64,000 nucleotides of DNA from Candidatus Eremiobacter antarcticus (GTDB taxonomy: Bacteria; Vulcanimicrobiota; Vulcanimicrobiia; Eremiobacterales; Eremiobacteraceae), in the NCBI GenBank assembly GCA_003244105.1, contig QHBK01000006.1:124001-188000 (forward strand), given 5' to 3'. Positions 25,853-35,066 of the stretch are shown here, piece by piece. A program made the translations under genes and the position numbers. The notes beneath the pieces were generated by a model, which searched no databases, was not told the origin of the DNA, and worked only from the letters and a program-made list of their open reading frames with translations. Every line of letters begins with the position of its first letter. Position 1 is the stretch's first letter.

Positions 25853-26535
25853 CTGCCGGGCGCACCGTTCCACAGCAGGTAATGAAGCTGCGGAAGGACG
25901 CGCACGTCGTAGGGCCGCAGCTCCGCTCGCGCAAGGACCGCTTGCGTGAGCTGCTCTAAGAAATTGAGATAGGATGCGCTGCTTCCCGCTCTCGTGCTTT
26001 CCGGTTGAAAGATGATGGGCATTGCAAGCGGCGCCCCGCCGAGCTGCCGGATGCACGCGACCGCTTCCTCGAAATCACCCGGCTCCCCGATGACGAACTT
26101 CAACTGCATACGGGCGGCTGCCGTGGCGCAATACTTGCGCAGCACGCTGAGCTTCGGCGAATAACCTGAGGTGCCTACCTTGGGGCTGATCGAGAAGAGC
26201 GAAACGGCGGGAAGGTCCGCAAAGATCGTGCCGCTTGTCTCGACCGTCACATGCCGGTCGGCGAGGACTGCGACGAGCGGCCGTATGTCTTGCAACAGCG
26301 GTTCGCCGCCGGTGATGACGACGTTGCGAAGGGAGCCGGCGGCGACGCGCAGTTCCTCGACCGAGCGCTCCACGCCCGCGTCTCCCGCGAGCGCATATGG
26401 AGTGTCGCACCAGGAGCAGCGCAGCGGGCACTTGTCCAGACGGATGAACAACGCGGGCGCTCCGATGCGTTCGCCTTCTCCTTGGATGGAGACGAACGTC
26501 TCGTTGACCATCAGCGTCGCGGTCTGCGTGATCAT
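25849..26535 (-). CDS. queE: 7-carboxy-7-deazaguanine synthase
   Basis: A 228-residue radical SAM enzyme. The [4Fe-4S] motif is CPLRCSWCDTPY (C-x3-C-x2-C), preceded by FVSIQGEGERIGAPALFIRL, which is diagnostic of QueE. VVITGGEPLLQ is the SAM-binding GGE motif, and TVETSGT follows. It performs the ring contraction of 6-carboxytetrahydropterin made by QueD, whose gene overlaps it by 4 nt. ATG 26535 was chosen; ATG 26511 is also possible. It is divergent from the EF-G-like gene. Confidence 0.92.
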   Translation of the reverse strand: MITQTATLMVNETFVSIQGEGERIGAPALFIRLDKCPLRCSWCDTPYALAGDAGVERSVEELRVAAGSLRNVVITGGEPLLQDIRPLVAVLADRHVTVETSGTIFADLPAVSLFSISPKVGTSGYSPKLSVLRKYCATAAARMQLKFVIGEPGDFEEAVACIRQLGGAPLAMPIIFQPESTRAGSSASYLNFLEQLTQAVLARAELRPYDVRVLPQLHYLLWNGAPGR

Positions 26536-26644
26536 GCGCTGTTTTTCGCCTCGGCGGCCAAGCCGACCCGCCCCGGCCGCGCTCGGCAAGACCCGGCATC
26601 ACGAGCGTCGAAGCGGCCACGTCCCCGCCTAACATCGCGAGGTC

Positions 26645-28714
26645 ATGATGGCTGCACCGCAAGCCCAAGGCATCAGAAATGTCGCTTTCGTCGGACCGCA
26701 TCACAGCGGGAAGACGACGCTCGTGGAGGCGCTTCTCGCTCACGCCCAAGCGATTCCGCGCAAGGGTGCGGTGACCGATGGGACGGCGACCACCGATCAC
26801 GACCCAGAAGCCCAAGCGCATCAGATGTCGGTCGCTCCAAGCTTCGCATACCTCACGAGCGGCAACGTCCGCGTGAACATCATCGACTGCCCGGGGGCGG
26901 TCGATTTTTTTGAAGAGACGCGCTATGCGTTGCTGGCCGCGGATGCGGCGGTCATCGTCGTCGAGGCCGACCCGAATCGCTTGGCTCAGGTCGAGGCGTT
27001 GGTCGATTATCTCGAGAGCAAAGCTCTGCCGCACTGTTTTGTGATCAACCGCGTCGATCGCCCGGGCGCGGATTTCATATCGACGTATGCCGCCTTGCGC
27101 CAGCGCTTTGGGAACCACGTCGTGGCAGAGCAAGCGCCCATCGGTCAAGGCGAAGGTTTCAGCGGATTCGTGGACGTGGTCGCGATGCGCGCGTACAAGT
27201 ATGGGGACGGCGGCGCCGCCGCCTCGAGTGAGTTCCCCGACAACATAGCCAGCAAGAATCACGAAGAGCTGTTGGAAGCGCTCGCGGACTTCGACGATCA
27301 TCTCATGGAAGAGATACTCGAAGGACAGGAGCCTAGTCTGGAAGAGGTGGAGCGTGATCTGGCGACGGACGTCAGTGCCGATAAGATCATCCCCGTCTTG
27401 GTGGCAAGCGGCGTGCGCGGCTGGGGAGCGCCCGAGCTGCTCGCCGTCATGATCCGGCAGTTCCCGGATGCGACCACGATCAGCAGAACCGATCGCTCGG
27501 GCAAGGCTGTGGAGCCGTCGCCGTCAGGCCCAGTCGTCGCTCAAGTGTGCAAGACCATGGTGCACCCGCAGAGCGGCAAGCTTTCGATCGCGCGCATCTT
27601 CTCGGGGACGCTCAACGCCGACGCGCAACTGGTCAACGTTAGCCGCGGAGATGTGAAGGAACGGCCCGGCGGCCTGTACACGCTCTTGGGCAAAGCGCAA
27701 GCGCCCGCGAACAGTGTTGGCCCCGGCAACATCGTGGCCATCGCGCGCCTAGAAAGCGCGCAGACCGGCGACACGCTGTGCACCGGCGCGGCCAAAACGG
27801 TGATGCCGTTGCACGCCCCCCCGAAACCTGCGTTCACGCTGGCGCTGCGACCGCACGAGCGCAGCGACGAAGCGAAGCTCTCGCAGCTCTTGGTGCGCAT
27901 GAAGGAGGAAGACCCGACGCTCAGCGTCGAGCGCGCGCCGTTCACGGACGAATTGTGCCTGCACGGCTATGGCGAGATGCATCTGGCGGTCACGGTCGAG
28001 CGCCTGCAGCGCAAGTACAATGTCAAGCTTGACACCCAGCTGCCGCAGGTGCCATATCGCGAGACCATCACGGGCAAGACGCAACAGCAGGGCCGTTACA
28101 AGCATCAAACCGGAGGCCACGGCATGTTCGGCGACGTGCACGTCGAGATCGAACCGCTGCCGCGCGGCAAGGGCTTCAAATTCGACGAGCGCATCGTCGG
28201 AGGAGCGGTGCCCAAAAACTTCTTTCCCGGCGTGGAAAAAGGCGTGCGCGAGGCGCTCGAAAAAGGACCGATCGGAGGGTTCCCCGTGGTGGACGTGCAT
28301 GTCACGCTCTACGACGGCTCATATCACAGCGTGGACTCGAATGAAATGTCGTTCAAGCTCGCCGCCTCGCTCGCCATGCGCGAAGGGCTTCCCAAGTGCC
28401 ACCCCGTGCTGTTGGAGCCGATCCAGCGCGTCGAGATCACGGTGCCTTCCCACTACACAAGCACCGTGCTGCAGCAGGTGAGCGGCCGCCGCGGCCAGAT
28501 CGCAAGCTACGGTCCGGCAGAGGGCCGCCGGGGATATGACACGGTCAAGGCGCTCATCCCCCAATCAGAGCTGCCCCGCTATCTCACGGATCTGCGAACG
28601 GCGACGCAAGGCCTCGGGTACTTCACGGCAGAGCACGACCACTTCGAGTATGCGCCTCCCAAAGTCGTGCAGACGGTGACCGCCGAGCGCAAAGAGATGG
28701 CCGTTGCCAAGTAA
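26645..28714 (+). CDS. EF-G-like translational GTPase (EF-G2 type)
   Basis: A 689-residue five-domain GTPase close to EF-G but not canonical FusA. The G1 loop reads GPHHSGKTTLVEALL, with HHSGK in place of AHIDAGK. The G3 region is IIDCPGAVDF, with CPG for TPG, and G4 is VINRVDRPGAD, with NRVD for NKxD. Domain IV is present (GRYKHQTGGHGMFGDVHVEI and GGAVPKNFFPGVEKG). EF-G2 paralogs like this are ribosome-stimulated GTPases of unclear role, so a specialised factor is more likely than the main translocase. ATG 26648 may be the true start because GAGG sits close to 26645. The next gene overlaps its end by 11 nt. Confidence 0.9.
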   Translation: MMAAPQAQGIRNVAFVGPHHSGKTTLVEALLAHAQAIPRKGAVTDGTATTDHDPEAQAHQMSVAPSFAYLTSGNVRVNIIDCPGAVDFFEETRYALLAADAAVIVVEADPNRLAQVEALVDYLESKALPHCFVINRVDRPGADFISTYAALRQRFGNHVVAEQAPIGQGEGFSGFVDVVAMRAYKYGDGGAAASSEFPDNIASKNHEELLEALADFDDHLMEEILEGQEPSLEEVERDLATDVSADKIIPVLVASGVRGWGAPELLAVMIRQFPDATTISRTDRSGKAVEPSPSGPVVAQVCKTMVHPQSGKLSIARIFSGTLNADAQLVNVSRGDVKERPGGLYTLLGKAQAPANSVGPGNIVAIARLESAQTGDTLCTGAAKTVMPLHAPPKPAFTLALRPHERSDEAKLSQLLVRMKEEDPTLSVERAPFTDELCLHGYGEMHLAVTVERLQRKYNVKLDTQLPQVPYRETITGKTQQQGRYKHQTGGHGMFGDVHVEIEPLPRGKGFKFDERIVGGAVPKNFFPGVEKGVREALEKGPIGGFPVVDVHVTLYDGSYHSVDSNEMSFKLAASLAMREGLPKCHPVLLEPIQRVEITVPSHYTSTVLQQVSGRRGQIASYGPAEGRRGYDTVKALIPQSELPRYLTDLRTATQGLGYFTAEHDHFEYAPPKVVQTVTAERKEMAVAK

Positions 28715-31271
28715 CCGGCAGGCGCTCGCGCGCCGCTCCTTTGCGCTTGCGAGCGCGAAACCTCAGTACGCACCGGACCGGCCGGCAGCTGTCGAGCACA
28801 TCGCGCTGGTGCTGCGCTTTGATTTCGAAAAGCACATCCTGTTCGCGACCTGCCGGACAACCCTGAGCGCGGTCGGCAAGCCGTTGCACGCCATCGAGAT
28901 GGATTGCGCGGACCTCATCATCAAGTCGGTGCACAGCGCCGCAGGCAAGCGCATGGAGCACGAGACCGTCGGCGGCAAGCTGCACATTGCGCTTGGACAA
29001 CCGGTCCAGCCCGGCAAGTCGACGGTCGTGGTCGTCGAATACGAGGCGCGCCAGCCGCGCCAGGGTATCTATTTCGTCTCGCCGGACGAGGCGTATCCGG
29101 ACAAACCGGTCCAAGTCTGGACGCAAGGCCAGGACCAGGACGCCCACTACTGGTTCCCCTGCATCGACTACCCGAATGCGAAGGCGACGACGGAGATCAT
29201 CGCGACGGTGCCGGCCGATTTCTTCGTGTTGAGCAACGGCGTGCTCGCCGAGGTGAGCGCGGACAAGAGCAGCAAGACCAAGACCTATCATTGGAAGATG
29301 GAAACGCCTCACGTCACCTATCTGGTCAGTTGCGTCGCGGGGAAATTCGCTGAGCACACGGACATGGTGGGCCGGCTGCCCGTGTCCTACTATGTCAGGC
29401 CCGGCCGGGAGGAAGAAGGCGCGCGCTCGTTCGGCAAGACGCCGAAGATGATCGGGTTCTTCGCTGACAAGCTCGACGTGCCGTATCCCTATGTGAAGTA
29501 CGCGCAGATCGCGGTGGCCGACTTCATCTTCGGCGGCATGGAGAATACGACTGCGACCACGCAGACCGATACCACGCTGCACGACGAGCGGGCGCACGTG
29601 GACTTCTCGAGCGATAGCCTCGTGGCGCACGAGCTCGCGCACCAGTGGTTCGGCGACCTTTTGACCTGCAAGGACTGGTCGCACGCATGGCTCAACGAGG
29701 GGTTTGCGACCTACTTCGACGCACTGTTCCGCGAGCACGACCGTGGTCCGGACGAGTTCGACTACTATCGCCTGCAATTGGCCGCTCGTTACTTCGAAGA
29801 GGATAGTCAACGGTACCGCCGTCCGATCGTCACCAATATCTATTCCGAGCCCATCGATCTGTTCGACCGACACCTCTACGAGAAGGGCGCATGCGTGCTG
29901 CACATGGTGCGCCGCATGCTGGGCGATGAGCTGTGGTGGCGCGCCATCCACCGCTACGTCGAAGACAACGCCTATCAAAACGTCGAGACGATCGACTTGG
30001 TGCGCGCCATCGAAAAGGTGACGGGTCGAAATCTGCTGCCGTTCTTCGATCAGTGGATCTTCAAGGCTGGGCATCCCGAGTTCAAAGTGCGGTACCAGTG
30101 GGATGAAGTCACCAAGTCCGTCCTCGTCGCTGTGGCTCAAACGCAAGAGACGTCCCAAGCGACGCCCGTGTTCTCGCTGCCGCTGACCGTGGCGTTCGGT
30201 TTTCGGCAAAAGCCTGAGCTGAAGTATCAGATCTTCTGCGACAAGAATGACCAGACGTTCACGTTCGCGCTCGAGCAAAAGCCGGATGCGTTCTACTTCG
30301 ACCCGCAAGGCGATGTCCTCAAGACGGTTGAGCTGCATGCCCCGCGAGAGATGCTGATCCGCCAAGCGCTGGAGGACAAGCACCTGTCCGGCCGCGTGGA
30401 CGCCATCCGCGCGTTGGCGCGCGATTCGTCCATGGAGGTCGTCGACGCGCTCGAGCGCCTGCTCGCGGGCAAGGCTTTTTGGGGCGTGCAGGCCGAGGCG
30501 GCATTCGCGTTAGGTAAGATCCGCACGGATCATGCCTTTCAGGCGCTGGTTCGCGCCCGCGGCGTCGCTCACCCCAAAGCTCGGCGCGCGGTGGCGGATG
30601 CCTTGGGAGCGTTTCGCGGCGACGAGGCGTGCGACGCGTTGGCACCGATGCTGCGGCGCGACGAATCATACTTCGTCGAATCGGCCGCCGCCGCGGGCAT
30701 CGGCAAGACGCGTTCCGCCAAGGCATTTGCGTTGCTGCGCAAAGCGCTTTCGAAGCAATCCTGGAACGACGTCGTGCGCGCGGGTGCCATGCGCGGCTTC
30801 GGACACCTCGGCGATGAGCGCGCCATCGACATCTGCCTGGAGTGGACGCCGTACGGAAAGCCTCCGTCTTCCCGGTATGCGGCGATCGAAGCGCTCGGCA
30901 AGCTTGCGACCGGAAACAAGGCGGTGCGCGAACGGCTGCTGGAGCTCATGGACGACAAGAACTTCCACGTGCGCATCACCGCGCTGGATGCTTTAGAAGA
31001 ACTGCACGATCGCGCCGCGATTCCGGCGATCGAGAACCTGGCCGCTCAAGATGTCGACGGCCGGCTGAAAAGACGCTGCGTGGAAGCGGCGCGCGCCATT
31101 CGCGAATATCAGGAGAAGCCGTCCGAGATGCATGTGCTGCGCGACGAGATCGATTCGCTGCGCGAGACGAACAAGACGTTATTGGACCGCTTGGAACGTC
31201 TCGAAGCGGCAGGCAAGCCACATGCCAACGGCCGCAGTCAGGGAAGCCGCCGAAAAGTCTCCCGCCGCTAG
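28704..31271 (+). CDS. M1-family aminopeptidase with C-terminal HEAT repeats
   Basis: A zinc metalloaminopeptidase of 855 residues. The exopeptidase motif is FGGMENTTATT, and the zinc site is HELAHQWFGDLL with the third ligand in WLNEGFATYF, so the active site is intact. The front is the beta-sandwich domain. The last 300 residues are HEAT-like helical repeats (ALGKIRTDHAFQALVRARG, AAAGIGKTRSAKAFALLRKA, MRGFGHLGDERAIDI), ending in a short coiled coil (RDEIDSLRETNKTLLDRLE). TTG 28704 overlaps the EF-G-like gene and has GAGATGG just upstream. No signal peptide is seen, so it is probably cytoplasmic. The peptide substrate is unknown. Confidence 0.93.
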   Translation: MPSNRQALARRSFALASAKPQYAPDRPAAVEHIALVLRFDFEKHILFATCRTTLSAVGKPLHAIEMDCADLIIKSVHSAAGKRMEHETVGGKLHIALGQPVQPGKSTVVVVEYEARQPRQGIYFVSPDEAYPDKPVQVWTQGQDQDAHYWFPCIDYPNAKATTEIIATVPADFFVLSNGVLAEVSADKSSKTKTYHWKMETPHVTYLVSCVAGKFAEHTDMVGRLPVSYYVRPGREEEGARSFGKTPKMIGFFADKLDVPYPYVKYAQIAVADFIFGGMENTTATTQTDTTLHDERAHVDFSSDSLVAHELAHQWFGDLLTCKDWSHAWLNEGFATYFDALFREHDRGPDEFDYYRLQLAARYFEEDSQRYRRPIVTNIYSEPIDLFDRHLYEKGACVLHMVRRMLGDELWWRAIHRYVEDNAYQNVETIDLVRAIEKVTGRNLLPFFDQWIFKAGHPEFKVRYQWDEVTKSVLVAVAQTQETSQATPVFSLPLTVAFGFRQKPELKYQIFCDKNDQTFTFALEQKPDAFYFDPQGDVLKTVELHAPREMLIRQALEDKHLSGRVDAIRALARDSSMEVVDALERLLAGKAFWGVQAEAAFALGKIRTDHAFQALVRARGVAHPKARRAVADALGAFRGDEACDALAPMLRRDESYFVESAAAAGIGKTRSAKAFALLRKALSKQSWNDVVRAGAMRGFGHLGDERAIDICLEWTPYGKPPSSRYAAIEALGKLATGNKAVRERLLELMDDKNFHVRITALDALEELHDRAAIPAIENLAAQDVDGRLKRRCVEAARAIREYQEKPSEMHVLRDEIDSLRETNKTLLDRLERLEAAGKPHANGRSQGSRRKVSRR

Positions 31272-31285
31272 CGCTAACCGGCCGC

Positions 31286-31492
31286 CTACGGCTTGGCCAA
31301 CATCACCGACGTGGATTTGATGAGGGCAGTCACCTCGTCGCCGATCTTGAGATCAAGTTCGCTGACCGCCTCGGCCGTGACGAGCGCGACCACATGGTTG
31401 TCGCCGACGCGCAGGCTGACTTTGGCCATGAGCCCGTCGGAATCGATGGACTGCACGACGCCCGGCAGCTTGTTGCGAGCGCTAAACCGCAT
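31286..31492 (-). CDS. molbindin-type TOBE-domain protein
   Basis: A 68-residue single TOBE (Mop) domain: MRFSARNKLPGVVQSI at the start, DNHVVALVTAEAVSELDL in the middle and GDEVTALIKSTSVMLAK at the end. This matches molbindins, which bind molybdate or tungstate as hexamers. It overlaps the upstream PucR-HTH gene by 11 nt, and its 3' end lies 14 nt from the converging aminopeptidase. No mod transporter or molybdopterin gene is near, so its partner enzymes are elsewhere. Confidence 0.88.
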   Translation of the reverse strand: MRFSARNKLPGVVQSIDSDGLMAKVSLRVGDNHVVALVTAEAVSELDLKIGDEVTALIKSTSVMLAKP

Positions 31493-31856
31493 CCGCCACC
31501 GCGAGCGCGAATAAAATCGCCGCCATCACCTGCGGAGCATCGATATTCAAGCGCAGCAGCGCGACGACGCGGTCGAGCCGGTAGCGCACGCTGTTGCGAT
31601 GCAAGAACAGCCTTTCGGCGGTCTTGTCGACGCGCGCGCCGCAGGCGTAGTACGCGCGCAACGTCGCCATCAGGTCGCTGCGGCGTTCTTCGTCTTCGCG
31701 CGCCAACGGCAGGAGCATGCGGCGGCATTGTTCTGTGATGTCCGGGTCGCGAAGGGCAGCCGACGCGGCGGCCCGCAGCAGGGCGTCCACGTCTGGCGCC
31801 AAGGACGTCGTGGGCCGCCGATAGCGCGCGAAACGCGAGGCTGCGTCAGAAAGCAT
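31482..31856 (-). CDS. stand-alone PucR-type helix-turn-helix protein
   Basis: A 124-residue protein made essentially of the PucR C-terminal HTH domain: LMATLRAYYACGARVDKTAERL then FLHRNSVRYRLDRVVALL, the usual HTH_30 pattern (..LHRNTVRYRL.R). Normal PucR/CdaR regulators carry a long N-terminal sensing region, which is absent here. It overlaps the lipoprotein gene by 11 nt at its start and the molbindin gene by 11 nt at its end. Regulation of molybdoenzyme or purine-type genes is possible but only inferred from the neighbour. Confidence 0.8.
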   Translation of the reverse strand: MLSDAASRFARYRRPTTSLAPDVDALLRAAASAALRDPDITEQCRRMLLPLAREDEERRSDLMATLRAYYACGARVDKTAERLFLHRNSVRYRLDRVVALLRLNIDAPQVMAAILFALAVADAV

Positions 31857-32961
31857 TGAAGATCACCAGGCTTCCGGCGGGATCGAGCGCATAGAGAAGC
31901 GACCCGTCGGTGCGCAAGGCGCTCAGGGGAACGGAGTAAAACCCGCGGTCCGTGCTCGTTTGACCGTTGAACGCGATCGCCAGGCGGCCGACAAGCGAGC
32001 CCGGCGGCGAACCTGTGCCGATGCCTGCAAAATGTCCGAGCAGATACGAACCGCTGCTTGGCGATCCCACGAGTCCGTAAAACGACGACACGCCGTCCAG
32101 CGTTGCGACGCCATTGGGCTGCGGCGGGGGCGTAAGCTTGAACGGGTTGACGACCGCGGGGCCTGGCAGCGCCAGGCTGTAGGTCGATCCATCCTTGTGC
32201 GCGATCGTGTAGGTGCTAATCGACAGCGAGCCCGTCGTGGCGACGACGGCGTCAGCCGACATCGTGCCGGCGCTGCCCGTGTACGTGTAGGATCCTGTGA
32301 TGCGGCCTGTGCCGTCAAGGTTGAAAGCCGCCCAGTTCACCGTACCGGTCAGCGTGTCTTGGGTGATCAGCACGTGGGTGCTGTCGGCCGCTAGGTTGCG
32401 CACGCCGGAAGCGGGCAAGCCATCGGAAAGGCTGACCGAGGGGACACACGTCGTGACGCCTGCGGCGGGCGGCGCGCATTTTTTGACGGCGCCCAATGGA
32501 TCCGAAAACCAGTCGTCGCCGGATCCATCGATCGCCACGGCGCGCGGTTGGAAACCCGACGGCAAGAAGTACGAGCCGTTGTTGGCGCCCGATGATCCCA
32601 CTTCGATGAAGGTAGAACGCCCGGTGCTGCCGCCCGTGCCTAGCGCGCCGACGCCGCCAGGGCTGTTGATGAGGTCGAGCGCGATGTCGAACGCCCCGAT
32701 GCCCAAGCCTTCCACCAGCTGGGGGGCGGTCAAAGACACAGGCGGCCCGCCGCCTCCGCCGCTGTTGTTGCGATTCACGTTGTGGTGGTGCAGTGCCGTG
32801 AGCGCGACGCCTACTCCCAACAACGCCAAGAGGGCGACGTACGGTTGAGATTGCGGGGGCACGGGGCTGCCGGTATCGATCGGCTGCGAACAGCTGACCG
32901 TGCCGGCCGCAAGCATGCAGGCCATGATGAGCATCGCTGTGCATTTTCGCAACGGCGCCAT
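31846..32961 (-). CDS. secreted lipoprotein with Gly/Ser-rich body
   Basis: A 371-residue protein with signal peptide MAPLRKCTAMLIMACMLAAG and lipobox TVSCS. The next segment is a hydrophobic stretch (PYVALLALLGVGVALTAL) that could be a second membrane helix, then a His/Asn/Gly linker. The body is beta-rich, with SSGANNGSYFLPSGFQPRAV, GDDWFSDPLGAV and VRNLAADSTHVLIT. It looks like a propeller or NHL-like streptogramin-lyase fold, without a clear signature. The stop overlaps the PucR-HTH start. It is divergent from the E1alpha gene. Function unknown. Confidence 0.7.
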   Translation of the reverse strand: MAPLRKCTAMLIMACMLAAGTVSCSQPIDTGSPVPPQSQPYVALLALLGVGVALTALHHHNVNRNNSGGGGGPPVSLTAPQLVEGLGIGAFDIALDLINSPGGVGALGTGGSTGRSTFIEVGSSGANNGSYFLPSGFQPRAVAIDGSGDDWFSDPLGAVKKCAPPAAGVTTCVPSVSLSDGLPASGVRNLAADSTHVLITQDTLTGTVNWAAFNLDGTGRITGSYTYTGSAGTMSADAVVATTGSLSISTYTIAHKDGSTYSLALPGPAVVNPFKLTPPPQPNGVATLDGVSSFYGLVGSPSSGSYLLGHFAGIGTGSPPGSLVGRLAIAFNGQTSTDRGFYSVPLSALRTDGSLLYALDPAGSLVIFNAF

Positions 32962-33010
32962 GTGTCTGCACTACGTTCTCGCGCCGGCAAAGTCCTCATG
33001 ATGCAGCCTC

Positions 33011-33042
33011 ATTATAGGAAGAGAAGGCCGCCGAAGCGTCAA
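33011..33042 (-). promoter_or_regulatory. possible promoter for the lipoprotein-PucR-molbindin operon
   Basis: On the minus strand TATAAT (plus 33011-33016) is a perfect -10. TTGACG (plus 33037-33042) is the best -35, but the 20-bp spacer is longer than ideal. A start near 33004 would give a leader of about 43 nt before ATG 32961. If real, it argues that the E1alpha gene begins at 33055 rather than at 32998, because the promoter would otherwise lie inside it. Confidence 0.35.
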
Positions 33043-33054
33043 ACGACTTGGGCC

Positions 33055-34071
33055 ATGAAAAGTGAGCCGCAAATCCGTGCGATGCTGCCGGAGGGGCTGT
33101 CGGCGGAGTCATTGCGCGACATGTACTATTGCATGGTGCTGACGCGCACGTGCGACGACCGCGCGTTCGCGCTGAACCGGCAAGGCAAGATACCGTTTGC
33201 GGCGACCTGTCAGGGCCATGAGGGCGTGCAAGTGGGTGCGGCGTACGCGCTCAAGCGCGGCACCGATTGGATCGTGCCGTATTATCGCGATACGGCGCTC
33301 GCCATCGCCTTCGGAGTGACCCCGCGCGAGCAGCTGATGTGCCTCTTCGCGCGCAAGGCTGACGTCTTTTCAAGCGGCCGGCAGTTCCCGAACCACTACA
33401 GCGTTCCGCATAAGAACATCGCGAGCATCTCTTCTATTATCGCGGCGCACGTCACGCACGGCGTCGGCATGGCGCTGGCATTCAAGATGCGCAAGGAGCC
33501 GGCGGTCACGCTCATCACCTTCGGAGAAGGTTCCACGAGCGAAGGCGAATGGCACGAGGCGCTCAATTTCGCCGGCATCCACAAAGTGCCGGCCGTTTTT
33601 CTGTGCGAGAACAACGAGTTCGCCATCTCGGTTCCGCAGCGCTTGCAGATGGCGGTCGAGAACGTGGCCGACCGGGCGGCGGCTTATGGCTTACCCGGCG
33701 TGATCTGCGAGGGCACCGATCCGGTCGCGACCTACCTGTGCGTCCGCGAAGCCGTCGAGCGCGCTCGTCAGGGCGGTGGACCGACGCTCATCGAGGCGAA
33801 GTGCTACCGGGCCATGTCGCACACGAGCGACGACAACCAGCTCACGTATCGCACAGCCGAGGAGATCGAAGCGCTCAAGGTGCGCGACCCCATTCCGCGT
33901 TTTGAGGGTTGGCTGAAGGAGCGTGGGCTGATCGACGACGGCACGACTGAAGAGCTGAAGAAAAAGGCGCTGGCAGAAGTGAACGAGGCCACCGACTGGG
34001 CCGAAGAGCAGCCACCGCCCACCGAAGAAGACCTTTACACGCACGTCTACGCGTCGGGACCGCTGTCGTAA
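33055..34071 (+). CDS. 2-oxoacid dehydrogenase E1 component, alpha subunit
   Basis: A 338-residue thiamine-diphosphate-dependent subunit that decarboxylates pyruvate or branched-chain 2-oxoacids. The TPP site is visible as FGEGSTSEGEWHEALNF, then ENNEFAIS about 24 residues later (the GDG...NN motif, here GEG). YYRDTALAIAFG and QFPNHYS are conserved around the active site, and MSHTSDDNQ carries the loop with the regulatory Ser in relatives. ATG 33055 is preferred; a start at 32998 would add 19 basic residues without family similarity. E1beta follows at once. The mix of features fits a Thermus-like branched-chain/pyruvate type, and substrate is open. Confidence 0.9.
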   Translation: MKSEPQIRAMLPEGLSAESLRDMYYCMVLTRTCDDRAFALNRQGKIPFAATCQGHEGVQVGAAYALKRGTDWIVPYYRDTALAIAFGVTPREQLMCLFARKADVFSSGRQFPNHYSVPHKNIASISSIIAAHVTHGVGMALAFKMRKEPAVTLITFGEGSTSEGEWHEALNFAGIHKVPAVFLCENNEFAISVPQRLQMAVENVADRAAAYGLPGVICEGTDPVATYLCVREAVERARQGGGPTLIEAKCYRAMSHTSDDNQLTYRTAEEIEALKVRDPIPRFEGWLKERGLIDDGTTEELKKKALAEVNEATDWAEEQPPPTEEDLYTHVYASGPLS

Positions 34072-35055
34072 ATGGCCGTCAAGACAGTCCTCGAGAGCGT
34101 GCGCGACGCGCTGCACTCCGAGATGGAGCGCGACCCAAGCGTCTTCCTCATGGGCGAAGACATCGGGCCACGGGGCAACGTCTTCCGCATCACCGCCGGC
34201 TTTTTGGACGAGTTCGGCCGGGACCGGGTGGTCGACACGCCGCTCGCGGAAGCGTCGATCGTCGGCATCGCCGTCGGCGCCGCCATGGCGGGCATGCGTC
34301 CGGTCGCGGAGATCCAGTTCGCCGACTTCATCTATCCGGCGTACAACCAGATCGTGGGGGAAGCCGCGAAGATCCGCTATCGCAGCGCAGGCGGCAACTC
34401 ATGTCCGCTGGTCGTGCGCACGCCCTACGGCGGGGGCGTGCGGGGCGCGCTCTCGCATTCGGTGAGCGTCGAGGCGCTGTTCTATCACGTTCCCGGATTG
34501 AAGGTCTGTGCACCGTCCACGCCCGCCGACACGCAAGGACTGCTTACGAGCGCGATTCGCGATGATGACCCCGTGCTGTTCCTGGAACACAAGCGCACGT
34601 ATCGGCTCATCAAGGGCGAGGTTCCCGCCGGCGACTACACCGTTCCCATCGGCAAAGCTGACGTCGCTCGGACGGGCAAGGACGTCTCGGTCATCACCTA
34701 CGGCTTGATGCGCCACTTCGCGATGGAAGCAGCGGAGCAGCTAGCCGGCCAAGGCATCGAGACCGAAGTCATCGACCTGCGGTCGATCAGGCCGATGGAT
34801 CGCGAGACGATTCTCAACAGCATCGGGAAAACTCGCAAAGCTCTGATCGTGCATGAAGACCAGAAATTTGGCGGCATCGGCGCAGAGGTGTCCGCGATCA
34901 TCGCCGAGGAGGCGCTTTTCGAACTGGACGCTCCGGTGAAACGCTTGTGCGGACCTGATGTTCCGGCGATGGGCTACGCAAAGGAATATGAAGAGGCGTT
35001 CATGCCGAGCCCCGCGCGCATCGCCGACGCGATCAAAGCGCTCGCCGATTTCTAA
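34072..35055 (+). CDS. 2-oxoacid dehydrogenase E1 component, beta subunit
   Basis: The beta subunit, 327 residues, starts directly after the E1alpha stop. Signatures are the N-terminal VFLMGEDIGPRGNVFRITAG, the active-site stretch RTPYGGGVRGALSHSVSVEA (His of the substrate site) and VPGLKVCAPSTPADTQGLL. The C-terminal domain ends in GPDVPAMGYAKEYEEAFMP, which contacts E2. It forms an alpha2beta2 E1 with the preceding gene, and E2 follows after an 11-nt gap that holds a strong ribosome site. Confidence 0.93.
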   Translation: MAVKTVLESVRDALHSEMERDPSVFLMGEDIGPRGNVFRITAGFLDEFGRDRVVDTPLAEASIVGIAVGAAMAGMRPVAEIQFADFIYPAYNQIVGEAAKIRYRSAGGNSCPLVVRTPYGGGVRGALSHSVSVEALFYHVPGLKVCAPSTPADTQGLLTSAIRDDDPVLFLEHKRTYRLIKGEVPAGDYTVPIGKADVARTGKDVSVITYGLMRHFAMEAAEQLAGQGIETEVIDLRSIRPMDRETILNSIGKTRKALIVHEDQKFGGIGAEVSAIIAEEALFELDAPVKRLCGPDVPAMGYAKEYEEAFMPSPARIADAIKALADF

Positions 35056-35066
35056 GAGGAGAGACG

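Noticed and set aside
28623-30383. 586-codon open frame on the minus strand
   Set aside because: Antisense to the M1 aminopeptidase, whose zinc motif and exopeptidase motif are clear on the other strand.
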